A DNA stretch of 10,256 nucleotides, taken from contig CANRCO010000042.1 in NCBI GenBank assembly GCA_947629125.1, forward strand, positions 1-10,256. The letters run 5' to 3'. Source of the stretch: an uncultured Bacilli bacterium. Lineage in GTDB: Bacteria > Bacillota_I > Bacilli_A > RF39 > UBA660. This document shows, piece after piece, positions 1 through 5,834 of this stretch. Numbering within the stretch: the first letter of the stretch is position 1; each line of letters starts with the position of its first letter. The notes below the pieces were generated by a model that saw nothing but the letters and a program-made list of their open reading frames with translations, made no database searches and was not told the DNA's origin. The position numbers and the translations under genes are program-made.

Positions 1-33
1 TTTTCATTATATATCATTTTTTTCAAAATAAAA

Positions 34-73
34 AGACTGTTTTCAAAAATTCTTTCGACTTTGTCAACAGTCT
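34..73 (-). terminator. Terminator of the bactofilin-like gene
   Basis: Read on the minus strand, AGACTGTT (73-66) pairs with AACAGTCT (41-34), an 8-bp stem. The loop holds a small nested GAC/GTC hairpin (65-57). The stem is followed by a T-rich tract (complement of 22-33). This is a plausible intrinsic terminator about 20 bases past the stop of the 93-1136 gene. A second hairpin, AAAGCTT/AAGCTTT (75-94), overlaps the stop codon and may assist. Confidence 0.65.
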
Positions 74-92
74 GAAAGCTTTTTATGAAGCT

Positions 93-1136
93 TTATTTTT
101 TTGCTATTTTTAATATTAAACCAAATCCGGTAAATGTAATTAACAATGAAATAGCAATATTTACTACTGGAATTAGTTTTGTTAAGTAAATAATAGTTAA
201 TCCAATTAATAAATTAAATTGAATATGATTATTCTCTTTTTTATTACCTAATATAAATTTACCAATTAAGTAGGCTAAAATAATTTTTGAAATATAAAGT
301 AATATTAAATATAAGGCAATTAAGATTAAAGCTATTGGCATACTTATTTGACTAAATAATAAGATAAATGAAACAATTGGAACAATTATTATTGCTAAGA
401 AACCAATTCCACAACAACCAAATAAATTTTTAGCTTCAATTTTATCTAAGCGAGTAAATACATTTTTAGCTATAAAACTTAAAACTATAGCAGTTAATAA
501 AGATGCTAGAAAACTTAAAAAGATACCAGGAAGTTTATCAAAAATAGTTTGTTCTTTTTCTTCAACATGATAAGTATCAGTTTTTATTTTTTCTTTACTA
601 TCATTTTTTAGTGTTGCATCTTCATTATAATTTAAGGTTCCTTTAATAGTAGCATCTTTGGCAATGTTAATAGTTGTAGCATAAATGTTAACATCTCCAT
701 TAATTGAACCATTAATGTTTACCACATCTGCAGCAATATTAGCATTACGACCAATTGTGCCATCAATGAAAACATTAGCACCAGCAATATAAACATCTCT
801 TTTTATATTACCTTCTTCAATTTTAATTTGATTACCAGCGATAAAAACATCTTTACCTTCTTCGCTATTAAAAGTTATATTATTACCTGCTAGAAATGAG
901 TAATCTCCGGCTTTTTTAACACTTAAACTATTACCTGCTAAAAAAGCTATTCCATCAATTTTACTGTTTACATTAATGTTATTGCCCATATAGAATACAG
1001 AACCATCAATATCTTTGTTGATTACCAAATTATCATCAGCTTTAAAATAATCATTTAATTTAACTTTAGCTTCTACTTGAGGGGCAACAATTATAAGTAA
1101 CATAATAACAGCTAAATAACTAATAAATTTCTTCAC
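93..1136 (-). CDS. Secreted bactofilin-like repeat protein with C-terminal membrane domain
   Basis: A 347-residue protein. The start chosen is GTG at 1136, because a strong AAGGAGGA site (1141-1148) lies just upstream and it gives a clean signal-peptide-like N-terminus (MKKF, hydrophobic core 7-18, VEA-K). A longer reading from 1226 lacks a ribosome site. Residues about 35-170 form a beta-repeat: units of about 17-20 residues with recurring FLAGN / FIAGN / YIAGA / NIAAD followed by a hydrophobic strand. This resembles the right-handed beta-helix of bactofilin (polymer-forming cytoskeletal) proteins. A charged linker (175-198) leads to about four membrane segments (203-224, 240-262, 265-297, 307-342). 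Bactofilin-like repeats joined to a membrane domain form a known but poorly characterised family. The role is inferred: a structural or envelope-organising layer outside the membrane. It is divergent from rpsF, with no functional link visible. Confidence 0.75.
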   Translation of the reverse strand: MKKFISYLAVIMLLIIVAPQVEAKVKLNDYFKADDNLVINKDIDGSVFYMGNNINVNSKIDGIAFLAGNSLSVKKAGDYSFLAGNNITFNSEEGKDVFIAGNQIKIEEGNIKRDVYIAGANVFIDGTIGRNANIAADVVNINGSINGDVNIYATTINIAKDATIKGTLNYNEDATLKNDSKEKIKTDTYHVEEKEQTIFDKLPGIFLSFLASLLTAIVLSFIAKNVFTRLDKIEAKNLFGCCGIGFLAIIIVPIVSFILLFSQISMPIALILIALYLILLYISKIILAYLIGKFILGNKKENNHIQFNLLIGLTIIYLTKLIPVVNIAISLLITFTGFGLILKIAKK

Positions 1137-1154
1137 TTTTTCCTCCTTAGTTGA

Positions 1155-1183
1155 ATTATAATATAAAGAAATAAAAAAATCAC
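1155..1183 (-). promoter_or_regulatory. Possible promoter of the bactofilin-like gene
   Basis: On the minus strand there is a perfect TATAAT (1160-1155) and, 17 bases upstream, GTGATT (1183-1178), a weak -35 match. The predicted transcript start would fall only a few bases before the ribosome binding site, giving a very short leader. The -35 is poor, so confidence is limited. Confidence 0.35.
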
Positions 1184-1212
1184 TAAAATTTACTATAAAT
1201 AACGCATTTTTC

Positions 1213-1241
1213 TTTACTATTAACATAAAATTTGTTATACT
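1213..1241 (+). promoter_or_regulatory. Promoter of rpsF-ssb-rpsR
   Basis: TTTACT (1213-1218), a 17-base spacer and TATACT (1236-1241). A TG one base upstream of the -10 makes it an extended -10 promoter for the housekeeping sigma factor. Transcription should start near 1248, about 59 bases before rpsF. Confidence 0.7.
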
Positions 1242-1247
1242 ACAAAC

Positions 1248-1280
1248 GAGTATTTAATACTCCTTGCTTCTTTTTGAAGC
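1248..1280 (+). promoter_or_regulatory. Two hairpins in the rpsF mRNA leader
   Basis: GAGTATTTAATACTC (1248-1262) folds into a 5-bp-plus hairpin. It is followed by GCTTC-TTTTT-GAAGC (1266-1280), extendable through flanking TT/AA with a bulged C. Both lie between the predicted transcript start and the AAGGAGGTG ribosome site (1292-1300). Leaders of rpsF operons in many bacteria bind the S6:S18 complex for feedback. I do not see the CCG element I associate with that motif, so an autoregulatory role is only possible, not shown. Confidence 0.35.
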
Positions 1281-1306
1281 CAAATGTCCATAAGGAGGTG
1301 AAATGA

Positions 1307-1597
1307 ATGAGAAACTATGAAATTATGTTTATTGTTAAAGCAACAATGGAAAGCGATTTAGTTAAACAAGCAGCAGATAAAATGCAAGCTATAATTAAAG
1401 ATAATAATTCCAAAGTAATCGAATTCAAAGAATTAGGTGAAAAGAAATTAGCTTATCCAATCAAAAAAGAAATAAATGGTTATTATTTTGTTATGAAGGT
1501 TGCAGCAACTATCGAAGCGATAAATGAATTCAATAGAAAATCAGCTATTGATGAAACAATTTTAAGAACTCTAGTAATAAAATTAGATGAGGAGTAA
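1307..1597 (+). CDS. rpsF: 30S ribosomal protein S6
   Basis: A 96-residue protein of normal S6 length, starting MRNYEIMFIV as S6 does. It has the ferredoxin-like core and the LGEKKLAYPI and NGYYFVMK strands typical of the family. It binds 16S rRNA as a dimer with S18 in the platform of the small subunit. The start at 1307 is set by AAGGAGGTG (1292-1300) six bases upstream. A nearby ATG at 1303 is out of frame. It is first gene of the conserved rpsF-ssb-rpsR operon. The ribosome site for the next gene (GAGGAG) lies inside its last codons and ssb begins two bases after its stop, so the two are probably translationally coupled. Confidence 0.98.
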   Translation: MRNYEIMFIVKATMESDLVKQAADKMQAIIKDNNSKVIEFKELGEKKLAYPIKKEINGYYFVMKVAATIEAINEFNRKSAIDETILRTLVIKLDEE

Positions 1598-1599
1598 AA

Positions 1600-2043
1600 A
1601 TGAATAAAGTTATTTTAATTGGTCGTTTAACAAAAGACCCTGAAATGCGTACTACATCAACTGGTGTAAATGTTTCGACATTTACTTTAGCAGTAAACCG
1701 TCCGTTTACTAATCAAACAGGAGAAAGAACTGCTGATTTTATCAATTGTGTTATTTGGCGTAAACAAGCTGAAAATGTAGCAAAATATTGTCAAAAAGGT
1801 TCACAAGTAGCAGTTGAAGGTCGTATTCAAACAAGAAATTATGATGCTCAAGACGGATCAAAACGTTATGTAACAGAAGTTATATGTGATAATGTTACTT
1901 TCTTATCTTCTAGAAATAATAATCAAAATCCAGAAGAAAGTGATAACTTTAATCAAGATATAGTAACAACTGATATAAGTGAAGATCCGTTTAAAGACTT
2001 TGGTGAAGAAATCTCATTAAGTGATGATGACTTACCATTCTAA
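1600..2043 (+). CDS. ssb: Single-stranded DNA-binding protein
   Basis: A 147-residue bacterial SSB. The N-terminal OB fold (about 1-105) begins MNKVILIGRLTKDPE and contains the usual INCVIWRKQAENVAKY and GSQVAVEGRIQTRNY segments. These bind single-stranded DNA as a tetramer during replication, recombination and repair. A short, polar, Asn-rich linker (about 106-138) leads to the acidic tip DDDLPF, the conserved docking peptide for SSB partner proteins. The linker is short compared with model SSBs, giving a slightly small protein. It lies between rpsF and rpsR, as is standard in Bacillota. Confidence 0.98.
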   Translation: MNKVILIGRLTKDPEMRTTSTGVNVSTFTLAVNRPFTNQTGERTADFINCVIWRKQAENVAKYCQKGSQVAVEGRIQTRNYDAQDGSKRYVTEVICDNVTFLSSRNNNQNPEESDNFNQDIVTTDISEDPFKDFGEEISLSDDDLPF

Positions 2044-2061
2044 AAAAAGGAGGAAAAAATA

Positions 2062-2277
2062 ATGGCAGAATTTCATCGAAAAAAGAAAAAAATATGTCAA
2101 ATGTGTGCTGGTAAAAATGTCGATTATAAAGATGTGCCAATCATTTTAAAATATATTAACGAAAAAGGTAAAATTTTACCAAGAAGAATGACAGGTAATT
2201 GTGCAAAACATCAAAGATATATTGCTAGTCAAATTAAATATGCTCGTTTTATGGCATTAATTCCATTTACAAAATAA
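2062..2277 (+). CDS. rpsR: 30S ribosomal protein S18, cysteine-containing (zinc-type) form
   Basis: A 71-residue S18 with the core DYKDV, KGKILPRRMTGNC and QIKYARFMALIPF signatures. It binds 16S rRNA together with S6. Most Bacillus S18 proteins have one N-terminal cysteine. Here there is C12-x-x-C15 plus C47-x-x-H50 (MTGNCAKHQR), a complete potential zinc site. Zinc-binding and zinc-free versions of several ribosomal proteins are known, and this looks like a zinc-binding S18. Ribosome site AAAGGAGGA (2046-2054). Last gene of its operon, followed by a hairpin terminator. Confidence 0.97.
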   Translation: MAEFHRKKKKICQMCAGKNVDYKDVPIILKYINEKGKILPRRMTGNCAKHQRYIASQIKYARFMALIPFTK

Positions 2278-2279
2278 TT

Positions 2280-2309
2280 AAAATAGTTTTGATATAAAGC
2301 TATTTTTTT
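2280..2309 (+). terminator. Terminator of the rpsF-ssb-rpsR operon
   Basis: AAAATAGTTTT (2280-2290) pairs with AAAGCTATTTT (2296-2306) around a five-base GATAT loop, with one G-U pair, and runs into a T-tract (2303-2309). It starts three bases past the rpsR stop. Confidence 0.75.
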
Positions 2310-2311
2310 AT

Positions 2312-2339
2312 TTGCTTATAAATAAAAAAATGTTATAAT
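2312..2339 (+). promoter_or_regulatory. Promoter of the TetR-family gene
   Basis: A perfect TATAAT (2334-2339) is preceded by TG at one base distance (extended -10, TGTTATAAT). The -35 is weak (TTGCTT at 2312-2317, spacer 16). Confidence 0.65.
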
Positions 2340-2350
2340 GATAACATAAG

Positions 2351-2362
2351 TTACCGCAGTAA
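2351..2362 (+). promoter_or_regulatory. Possible operator downstream of the tetR-family promoter
   Basis: TTAC-CGCA-GTAA is a short inverted repeat placed just after the predicted transcript start and before the ribosome site. TetR-family proteins usually repress their own promoters through such palindromes. Four-base arms are short, so this is suggestive only. Confidence 0.3.
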
Positions 2363-2387
2363 ATTTTATAATTAAGAGGTGATGAAT

Positions 2388-2963
2388 TTGAAAGAAAAAG
2401 ATTTAGTAACAAGAGAAGATTTAGTAGCAGCTGTATTAAAGATGTTGCTTCGTGACGGCTTTGATAAAATTAATGCTCGAAGTGTTGCTAAACAGTTAAA
2501 TATGTCAACTAAACCAATTTATCGCTTATATAAGAGTATGGACGAATTATTAAAAGATGTGGAACAAGCAACTTATGATATTTATAATAAATTTTTAGAA
2601 AGTCAAATAGATAATAAAAATGCTGTTGTTACAATGTGTATAGCTCATGTAGCTTTTGCTGAAAAATACAAAAATTATTTTAAATATCTATTTTTATCAA
2701 AAAATTTATCGTGGAATAAATTAGATGACATATTAAATGAAAAACTAAATCAATCAATTGTAGTTAACATGGTAAATAAATATGGAATGAGTTTTGCAAT
2801 GGCTAAAGAATTTTTTACTGATATGTGGTTATATAGTAATGGTTTAGCAACAACTATGGCAACTAATGATATGCAAATTTCAAAAAAAGAAATATCTGAT
2901 CAAATAATTCATATTTATAATATTTTAGAAAAACGCTTAGAAAAAGCTCTACAAATGGCTTAG
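2388..2963 (+). CDS. TetR/AcrR-family transcriptional regulator
   Basis: A 191-residue protein. The N-terminal TetR DNA-binding domain (about 7-55) contains INARSVAKQLNMSTKPIYRLYKSMDELL, the helix-turn-helix plus the conserved Y/F-x-x-F/Y-K element. The C-terminal all-helical region (about 60-190) should bind a ligand and dimerise; the ligand cannot be read from sequence. The likely start is TTG at 2388. The site AGAGGTG (2375-2381) is well spaced for it, but overlaps or crowds the in-frame GTG at 2379 and ATG at 2382, which would add two or three residues. It has its own promoter. The next gene (thioredoxin-like, 31 bases away) is a plausible co-regulated neighbour, though that gene has its own promoter too. 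Confidence 0.9.
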   Translation: MKEKDLVTREDLVAAVLKMLLRDGFDKINARSVAKQLNMSTKPIYRLYKSMDELLKDVEQATYDIYNKFLESQIDNKNAVVTMCIAHVAFAEKYKNYFKYLFLSKNLSWNKLDDILNEKLNQSIVVNMVNKYGMSFAMAKEFFTDMWLYSNGLATTMATNDMQISKKEISDQIIHIYNILEKRLEKALQMA

Positions 2964-2976
2964 AATGTGTTATAAT
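2948..2976 (+). promoter_or_regulatory. Promoter of the thioredoxin-like gene
   Basis: TCTACA (2948-2953), a 17-base spacer, then TATAAT (2971-2976) with an extended TG (TGTTATAAT). The -35 lies inside the end of the tetR-family gene. Transcription would start near 2983, almost at the ribosome site, so the leader would be about 12 bases. Confidence 0.6.
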
Positions 2977-2994
2977 ACGTTCGAGGAGGAAAAA

Positions 2995-3600
2995 ATGAAG
3001 AAAAAAATCAAGTTTTTAACTATTTTTGTTGCTATTTTATGCTTAATCCCAACAATTGCATTTGCAAAAGAAAAAGTTAATGTATATATGTTTAGAGGAG
3101 AAGGATGTGGTTATTGTGCTCGAGCAATAGCTTACTTTAGAACTTTACAAGAAGATGAAGATTATAAAGATAAATTCAATGTCGTAACATATGAAGTTTG
3201 GAATGATGCGAACAATAGCAAATTAATGGCTGCAGTTGCTGATGAATTAGGTAAAACTGTAAATGGAGTTCCTTTTATAATTATTGGTAGCAAAACTTTT
3301 AATGGCTATGCTGCAAATTATAATGAAGATATTGAAAAAGCAATTGATGATAATTATGATAGTAAAAGTTATAGCGATGTAGTAGCAAAAGTTATTAAAG
3401 ATAATGATTATGAAGAAAAAGCAACTGTGACTACCCTTGATGATATAAAAGAAACTACTACAGAAGAATCAAGTAATAACACTAGCACTAGTAATAGTAA
3501 AACAGAATCAGAAGAAAAATCTAATACTGGTATAATAATTGGTATTTGCTGTGTTTTTATAGGTGGCTTAGGTGCATTAATTTTTGTATCAAGATCATAA
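2995..3600 (+). CDS. Membrane-anchored extracytoplasmic thioredoxin/glutaredoxin-fold protein
   Basis: A 201-residue protein starting at ATG 2995 behind GAGGAGGA (2983-2990). An upstream in-frame ATG at 2965 has no ribosome site and would spoil the signal peptide. Residues 1-24 are a signal peptide (Lys-rich start, hydrophobic 8-22, AFA-K). Residues 25-145 are a thioredoxin fold: strand VNVYMF, active site GC38-GY-C41 directly after it, and the cis-proline loop NGVPF (V92-P93). A Ser/Thr/Glu-rich linker (147-178) is followed by one membrane helix (180-198) with two Cys and a short cytoplasmic tail. This predicts a thiol-disulfide exchange domain outside the membrane, tethered at its C-terminus. 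Whether it oxidises, reduces or isomerises is not decidable here. It follows the TetR-family gene and ends at a strong terminator. Confidence 0.85.
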   Translation: MKKKIKFLTIFVAILCLIPTIAFAKEKVNVYMFRGEGCGYCARAIAYFRTLQEDEDYKDKFNVVTYEVWNDANNSKLMAAVADELGKTVNGVPFIIIGSKTFNGYAANYNEDIEKAIDDNYDSKSYSDVVAKVIKDNDYEEKATVTTLDDIKETTTEESSNNTSTSNSKTESEEKSNTGIIIGICCVFIGGLGALIFVSRS

Positions 3601-3613
3601 TTAAAACTAGTAG

Positions 3614-3640
3614 AAATCGCTTTTTAAAAGCGATTTTTTT
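3614..3640 (+). terminator. Terminator of the thioredoxin-like gene
   Basis: AAATCGC (3614-3620) pairs with GCGATTT (3630-3636). The stem is extendable by T/A pairs into the loop and runs into seven T (3634-3640). A strong intrinsic terminator that isolates the agr genes downstream. Confidence 0.9.
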
Positions 3641-3651
3641 ATGAAAAAATA

Positions 3652-3679
3652 TTGATTTATTTGCTATTTGTGTTATAAT
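3652..3679 (+). promoter_or_regulatory. Promoter of agrA-agrC
   Basis: TTGATT (3652-3657), a 16-base spacer and TATAAT (3674-3679) with extended TG. This is close to consensus, so agrAC probably has substantial basal expression and does not depend only on activation. Confidence 0.7.
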
Positions 3680-3692
3680 TGCAAATAGTAAA
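3660..3692 (+). promoter_or_regulatory. Inverted repeat bracketing the agrA -10 element
   Basis: CTATTTG (3664-3670) and CAAATAG (3682-3688) are perfect inverted arms around the TATAAT of the agrA promoter. With one G-T mismatch the symmetry extends to TTTGCTATTTG / CAAATAGTAAA. The position across the -10 is that of a repressor operator. LytTR proteins such as AgrA normally bind direct repeats, so a different regulator may act here. Confidence 0.5.
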
Positions 3693-3710
3693 CAATTAAT
3701 GAGGTGTAGT

Positions 3711-4421
3711 ATGATAAAATTTATAGTTGTAGAAGATGATAGGGAAACTCAAAACCATATTCAACAAATAATTAATGACACTTTATCTAAAAAAGAAATT
3801 AATTATGATATATCTATGCATTTATCAAAAAATAAAGCTTTACAAAAAGTAATAGAAGATGATTCTTGTCGTAAAATTTATATTTTAGATATTGAATTAA
3901 ATCATAAACAATCAGGAATAGATATAGCTAAAGAAATAAGACAAAAAGATTGGGATAGTGAAATAATTTTTATTACTAGTCATGACCACATGTTTGAATC
4001 TGCTTATCGAAATGTTTATAAAGTATTTAATTTCATCGAAAAATTTCATGATTTTGATAATCGATTAATGAAAAATATAACTGAAATAATTGATACAAAA
4101 TATGATAACGGAATTTTTAGATATCATGGTAGCAATTTAGATTTATTTATTCATTACAAAGAAATTCTATATTTATATCGAGATAAAACTACTCGAAAAA
4201 TGATTTTAAAAACAACCAAAAATAAATTTATAGTTAACCTAGGAGTAAAAGAGGCTTTAGATTATTTAGATGGACGTTTTAAATTAGTTCATCGAGCATG
4301 TATAGTTAATTTAGAAAAAGTTGATGAATTTAATTGGAATGAAGGCTATTTTTTATTAGTAAATGGCGAAAAAGTTTATATGCTATCTAAAAAATATAAA
4401 AAAGAGATTGGAGGCATTTAA
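3711..4421 (+). CDS. agrA: LytTR-family response regulator (AgrA-like)
   Basis: A 236-residue response regulator of the AgrA/LytTR class. Receiver domain (1-125): acidic pair D9-D10, phospho-acceptor D60 in KIYILDIEL, T89 in FITS and K111 in the FIEKF loop, all in expected places. LytTR DNA-binding domain (about 135-232): FRYHGSNLDLFIHYKEILYL and the signature VHRACIVNLEKVDEF. When phosphorylated by AgrC it should bind direct repeats at target promoters. The start is ATG 3711, with GAGGTG (3701-3706) upstream; an in-frame ATG at 3699 overlaps that site. Its stop overlaps the agrC start (TAATG), and the agrC ribosome site GGAGG lies in its last codons. The order A then C is the reverse of staphylococcal agr. 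LytTR regulators also pair with peptide systems other than agr, but the agrC, agrB and agrD neighbours make the assignment firm. Confidence 0.93.
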   Translation: MIKFIVVEDDRETQNHIQQIINDTLSKKEINYDISMHLSKNKALQKVIEDDSCRKIYILDIELNHKQSGIDIAKEIRQKDWDSEIIFITSHDHMFESAYRNVYKVFNFIEKFHDFDNRLMKNITEIIDTKYDNGIFRYHGSNLDLFIHYKEILYLYRDKTTRKMILKTTKNKFIVNLGVKEALDYLDGRFKLVHRACIVNLEKVDEFNWNEGYFLLVNGEKVYMLSKKYKKEIGGI

Positions 4422-5680
4422 TGGATATTGTCGTTTATTATATTTCTGGAATATTAAGTTTTATTGAAATTTTAATTTTATATAAAATATTAACAAAAAA
4501 ATCAGTTAAAATAAAATTAGCTGATATTATTTATTTAAATTTTTCTACGATATTAATCATTATTTTTACTAGTTATAATTTAGTAGTTTTTAAAATGGTC
4601 TATGCTTTATTCACACTAATAATATTAAATTATAGTATATTTCAGGATAAATTAAAAAAGACTATTTTTACAACAATAATTATTTGGCTTTTAGGAATAT
4701 TATTAGATTTAATAACTGCTTTTATATGTTCATTATTATTTACTAAATTAATACCAAATTATGCAATTTATTTACAAACTTTAAGTACAATAGTATTAAC
4801 TTTAATTTTATTTTTAATAAGTAAACATAATAAATTAGGAACAATGTATAATAATTTTATAAAAGTAATTAAGAATGTTAAATTTTCTTTTATTTTATTT
4901 AATTTATTTTTAATTGCCTTAATGATTTTAGATATTTGGTGTTATATTAATGCTGCTAATTATTTTATACAATTGATTCTAATTATCATAACTATTTTAT
5001 TGATATTGTATTTTTTAATTATAATATATATAATTTCTACTAAAAAAATTTTAAATGAAACAATTAATTACATTATTTATAATGGTAAATATATTCAAAA
5101 AGAATATGATAACTTAAGTGTATTTAAACATGATTTAAAAAATGAATTATTAACAGTAAAATCAGTAGCAAATTCTCAAGCTCAAGAGTTAATTGATATT
5201 TTAATAGATGAGTATAGTACCAATGATTATGTTAATAACTATATGAAAAATATTCCTGAAGGTATTAATGGTACTATTATGCAAAAGCTTCAGCCTTATT
5301 TAGTTAATAATAATATCAAAATAAAATTTGATAATAAAATTAAAAATGAAACAATTAATCGATTAAAACCAAGAGTTTATAGAAATCTTTGCAAAAATAT
5401 GTGTTTGTTATTAGATAATGCTTTAGAAGCATGTTCTAAAAGTAAGGAAAAATCATTGTGTATCACATTTACTGATGATTCTGAAATTATTAAAATTGAG
5501 ATTATTAATACTTATAATAATGATGTTGATGTTGATAATATTGGATATTCTAGATATTCGACAAAAAACTCTAATCATGGTTTAGGTTTATTTTCTATTT
5601 TAAGAAATAAAGATGTTATTTTAAATTCTGAAATAATTGATAATTTATTTTATACTACACTAATTATAAAAAAAATATAA
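4421..5680 (+). CDS. agrC: Quorum-sensing sensor histidine kinase (AgrC-like)
   Basis: A 419-residue HPK10-type kinase. The N-terminal half (1-205) is a polytopic sensor of about six or seven membrane segments, as in AgrC, which binds the cyclic peptide. A coiled helix (207-232) leads to the phospho-acceptor H237 in the short H-box VFKHDLKNEL. The kinase domain has the N-box LLLDNALEAC (D332, N333) and the G-box NSNHGLGL (G387, G389), both typical of AgrC/ComD/PlnB kinases. The ligand is probably the product of the convergent agrD at 5716-5832. It overlaps the agrA stop by one base, so translation is coupled. Its coding sequence is AT-richer than that of the housekeeping genes, as expected for a hydrophobic protein, and it ends seven bases before the shared terminator. 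Confidence 0.93.
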   Translation: MDIVVYYISGILSFIEILILYKILTKKSVKIKLADIIYLNFSTILIIIFTSYNLVVFKMVYALFTLIILNYSIFQDKLKKTIFTTIIIWLLGILLDLITAFICSLLFTKLIPNYAIYLQTLSTIVLTLILFLISKHNKLGTMYNNFIKVIKNVKFSFILFNLFLIALMILDIWCYINAANYFIQLILIIITILLILYFLIIIYIISTKKILNETINYIIYNGKYIQKEYDNLSVFKHDLKNELLTVKSVANSQAQELIDILIDEYSTNDYVNNYMKNIPEGINGTIMQKLQPYLVNNNIKIKFDNKIKNETINRLKPRVYRNLCKNMCLLLDNALEACSKSKEKSLCITFTDDSEIIKIEIINTYNNDVDVDNIGYSRYSTKNSNHGLGLFSILRNKDVILNSEIIDNLFYTTLIIKKI

Positions 5681-5686
5681 TCATTT

Positions 5687-5710
5687 AAAAAGCTGACAAC
5701 GTCAGCTTTT
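5687..5710. terminator. Bidirectional terminator between agrC and agrD
   Basis: AAAAGCTGAC (5688-5697) and GTCAGCTTTT (5701-5710) form a 10-bp stem with a three-base loop. T-runs lie on both strands (four on plus, five on minus). It sits 7 bases past the agrC stop and 6 bases past the agrD stop, so it ends both convergent transcripts. Confidence 0.85.
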
Positions 5711-5715
5711 ATTAA

Positions 5716-5832
5716 TTATAATAAAATTTCTGGACATTCATCTTCGTCCCATGCCCACCAGAAGCATAAATTAGAGCATTCATCAGCAGCCACAGTACCA
5801 ATGCCATTTAATAAATTAGCTAAAATATTCAT
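5716..5832 (-). CDS. agrD: AgrD-like cyclic autoinducer peptide precursor
   Basis: A 38-residue ORF beginning two bases after the agrB stop, with its ribosome site GGAAAGGAG (5849-5841) inside the end of agrB. It has the three AgrD parts. Residues 1-18 (MNILANLLNGIGTVAADE) form an amphipathic leader. Residues 19-28 (CSNLCFWWAW) are the presumed signal region. Residues 29-38 (DEDECPEILL) form an acidic tail with Pro that matches the DEVEVPKEL pattern of staphylococcal AgrD position for position. Cleavage by AgrB before the tail would leave C23 able to form a thiolactone with the new C-terminus: a six-residue ring if cut after W28, or the more usual five if after A27. Oddities are three Trp in a row-like cluster and extra cysteines at 19 and 33. 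The mature form is inference. The ORF is too short for default gene callers. Confidence 0.9.
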   Translation of the reverse strand: MNILANLLNGIGTVAADECSNLCFWWAWDEDECPEILL

Positions 5833-5834
5833 AA

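Noticed and set aside
1137..1226. A 30-residue N-terminal extension of the bactofilin-like protein
   Set aside because: It reads through the ribosome site and promoter region, and removes the clean signal peptide at the GTG start.
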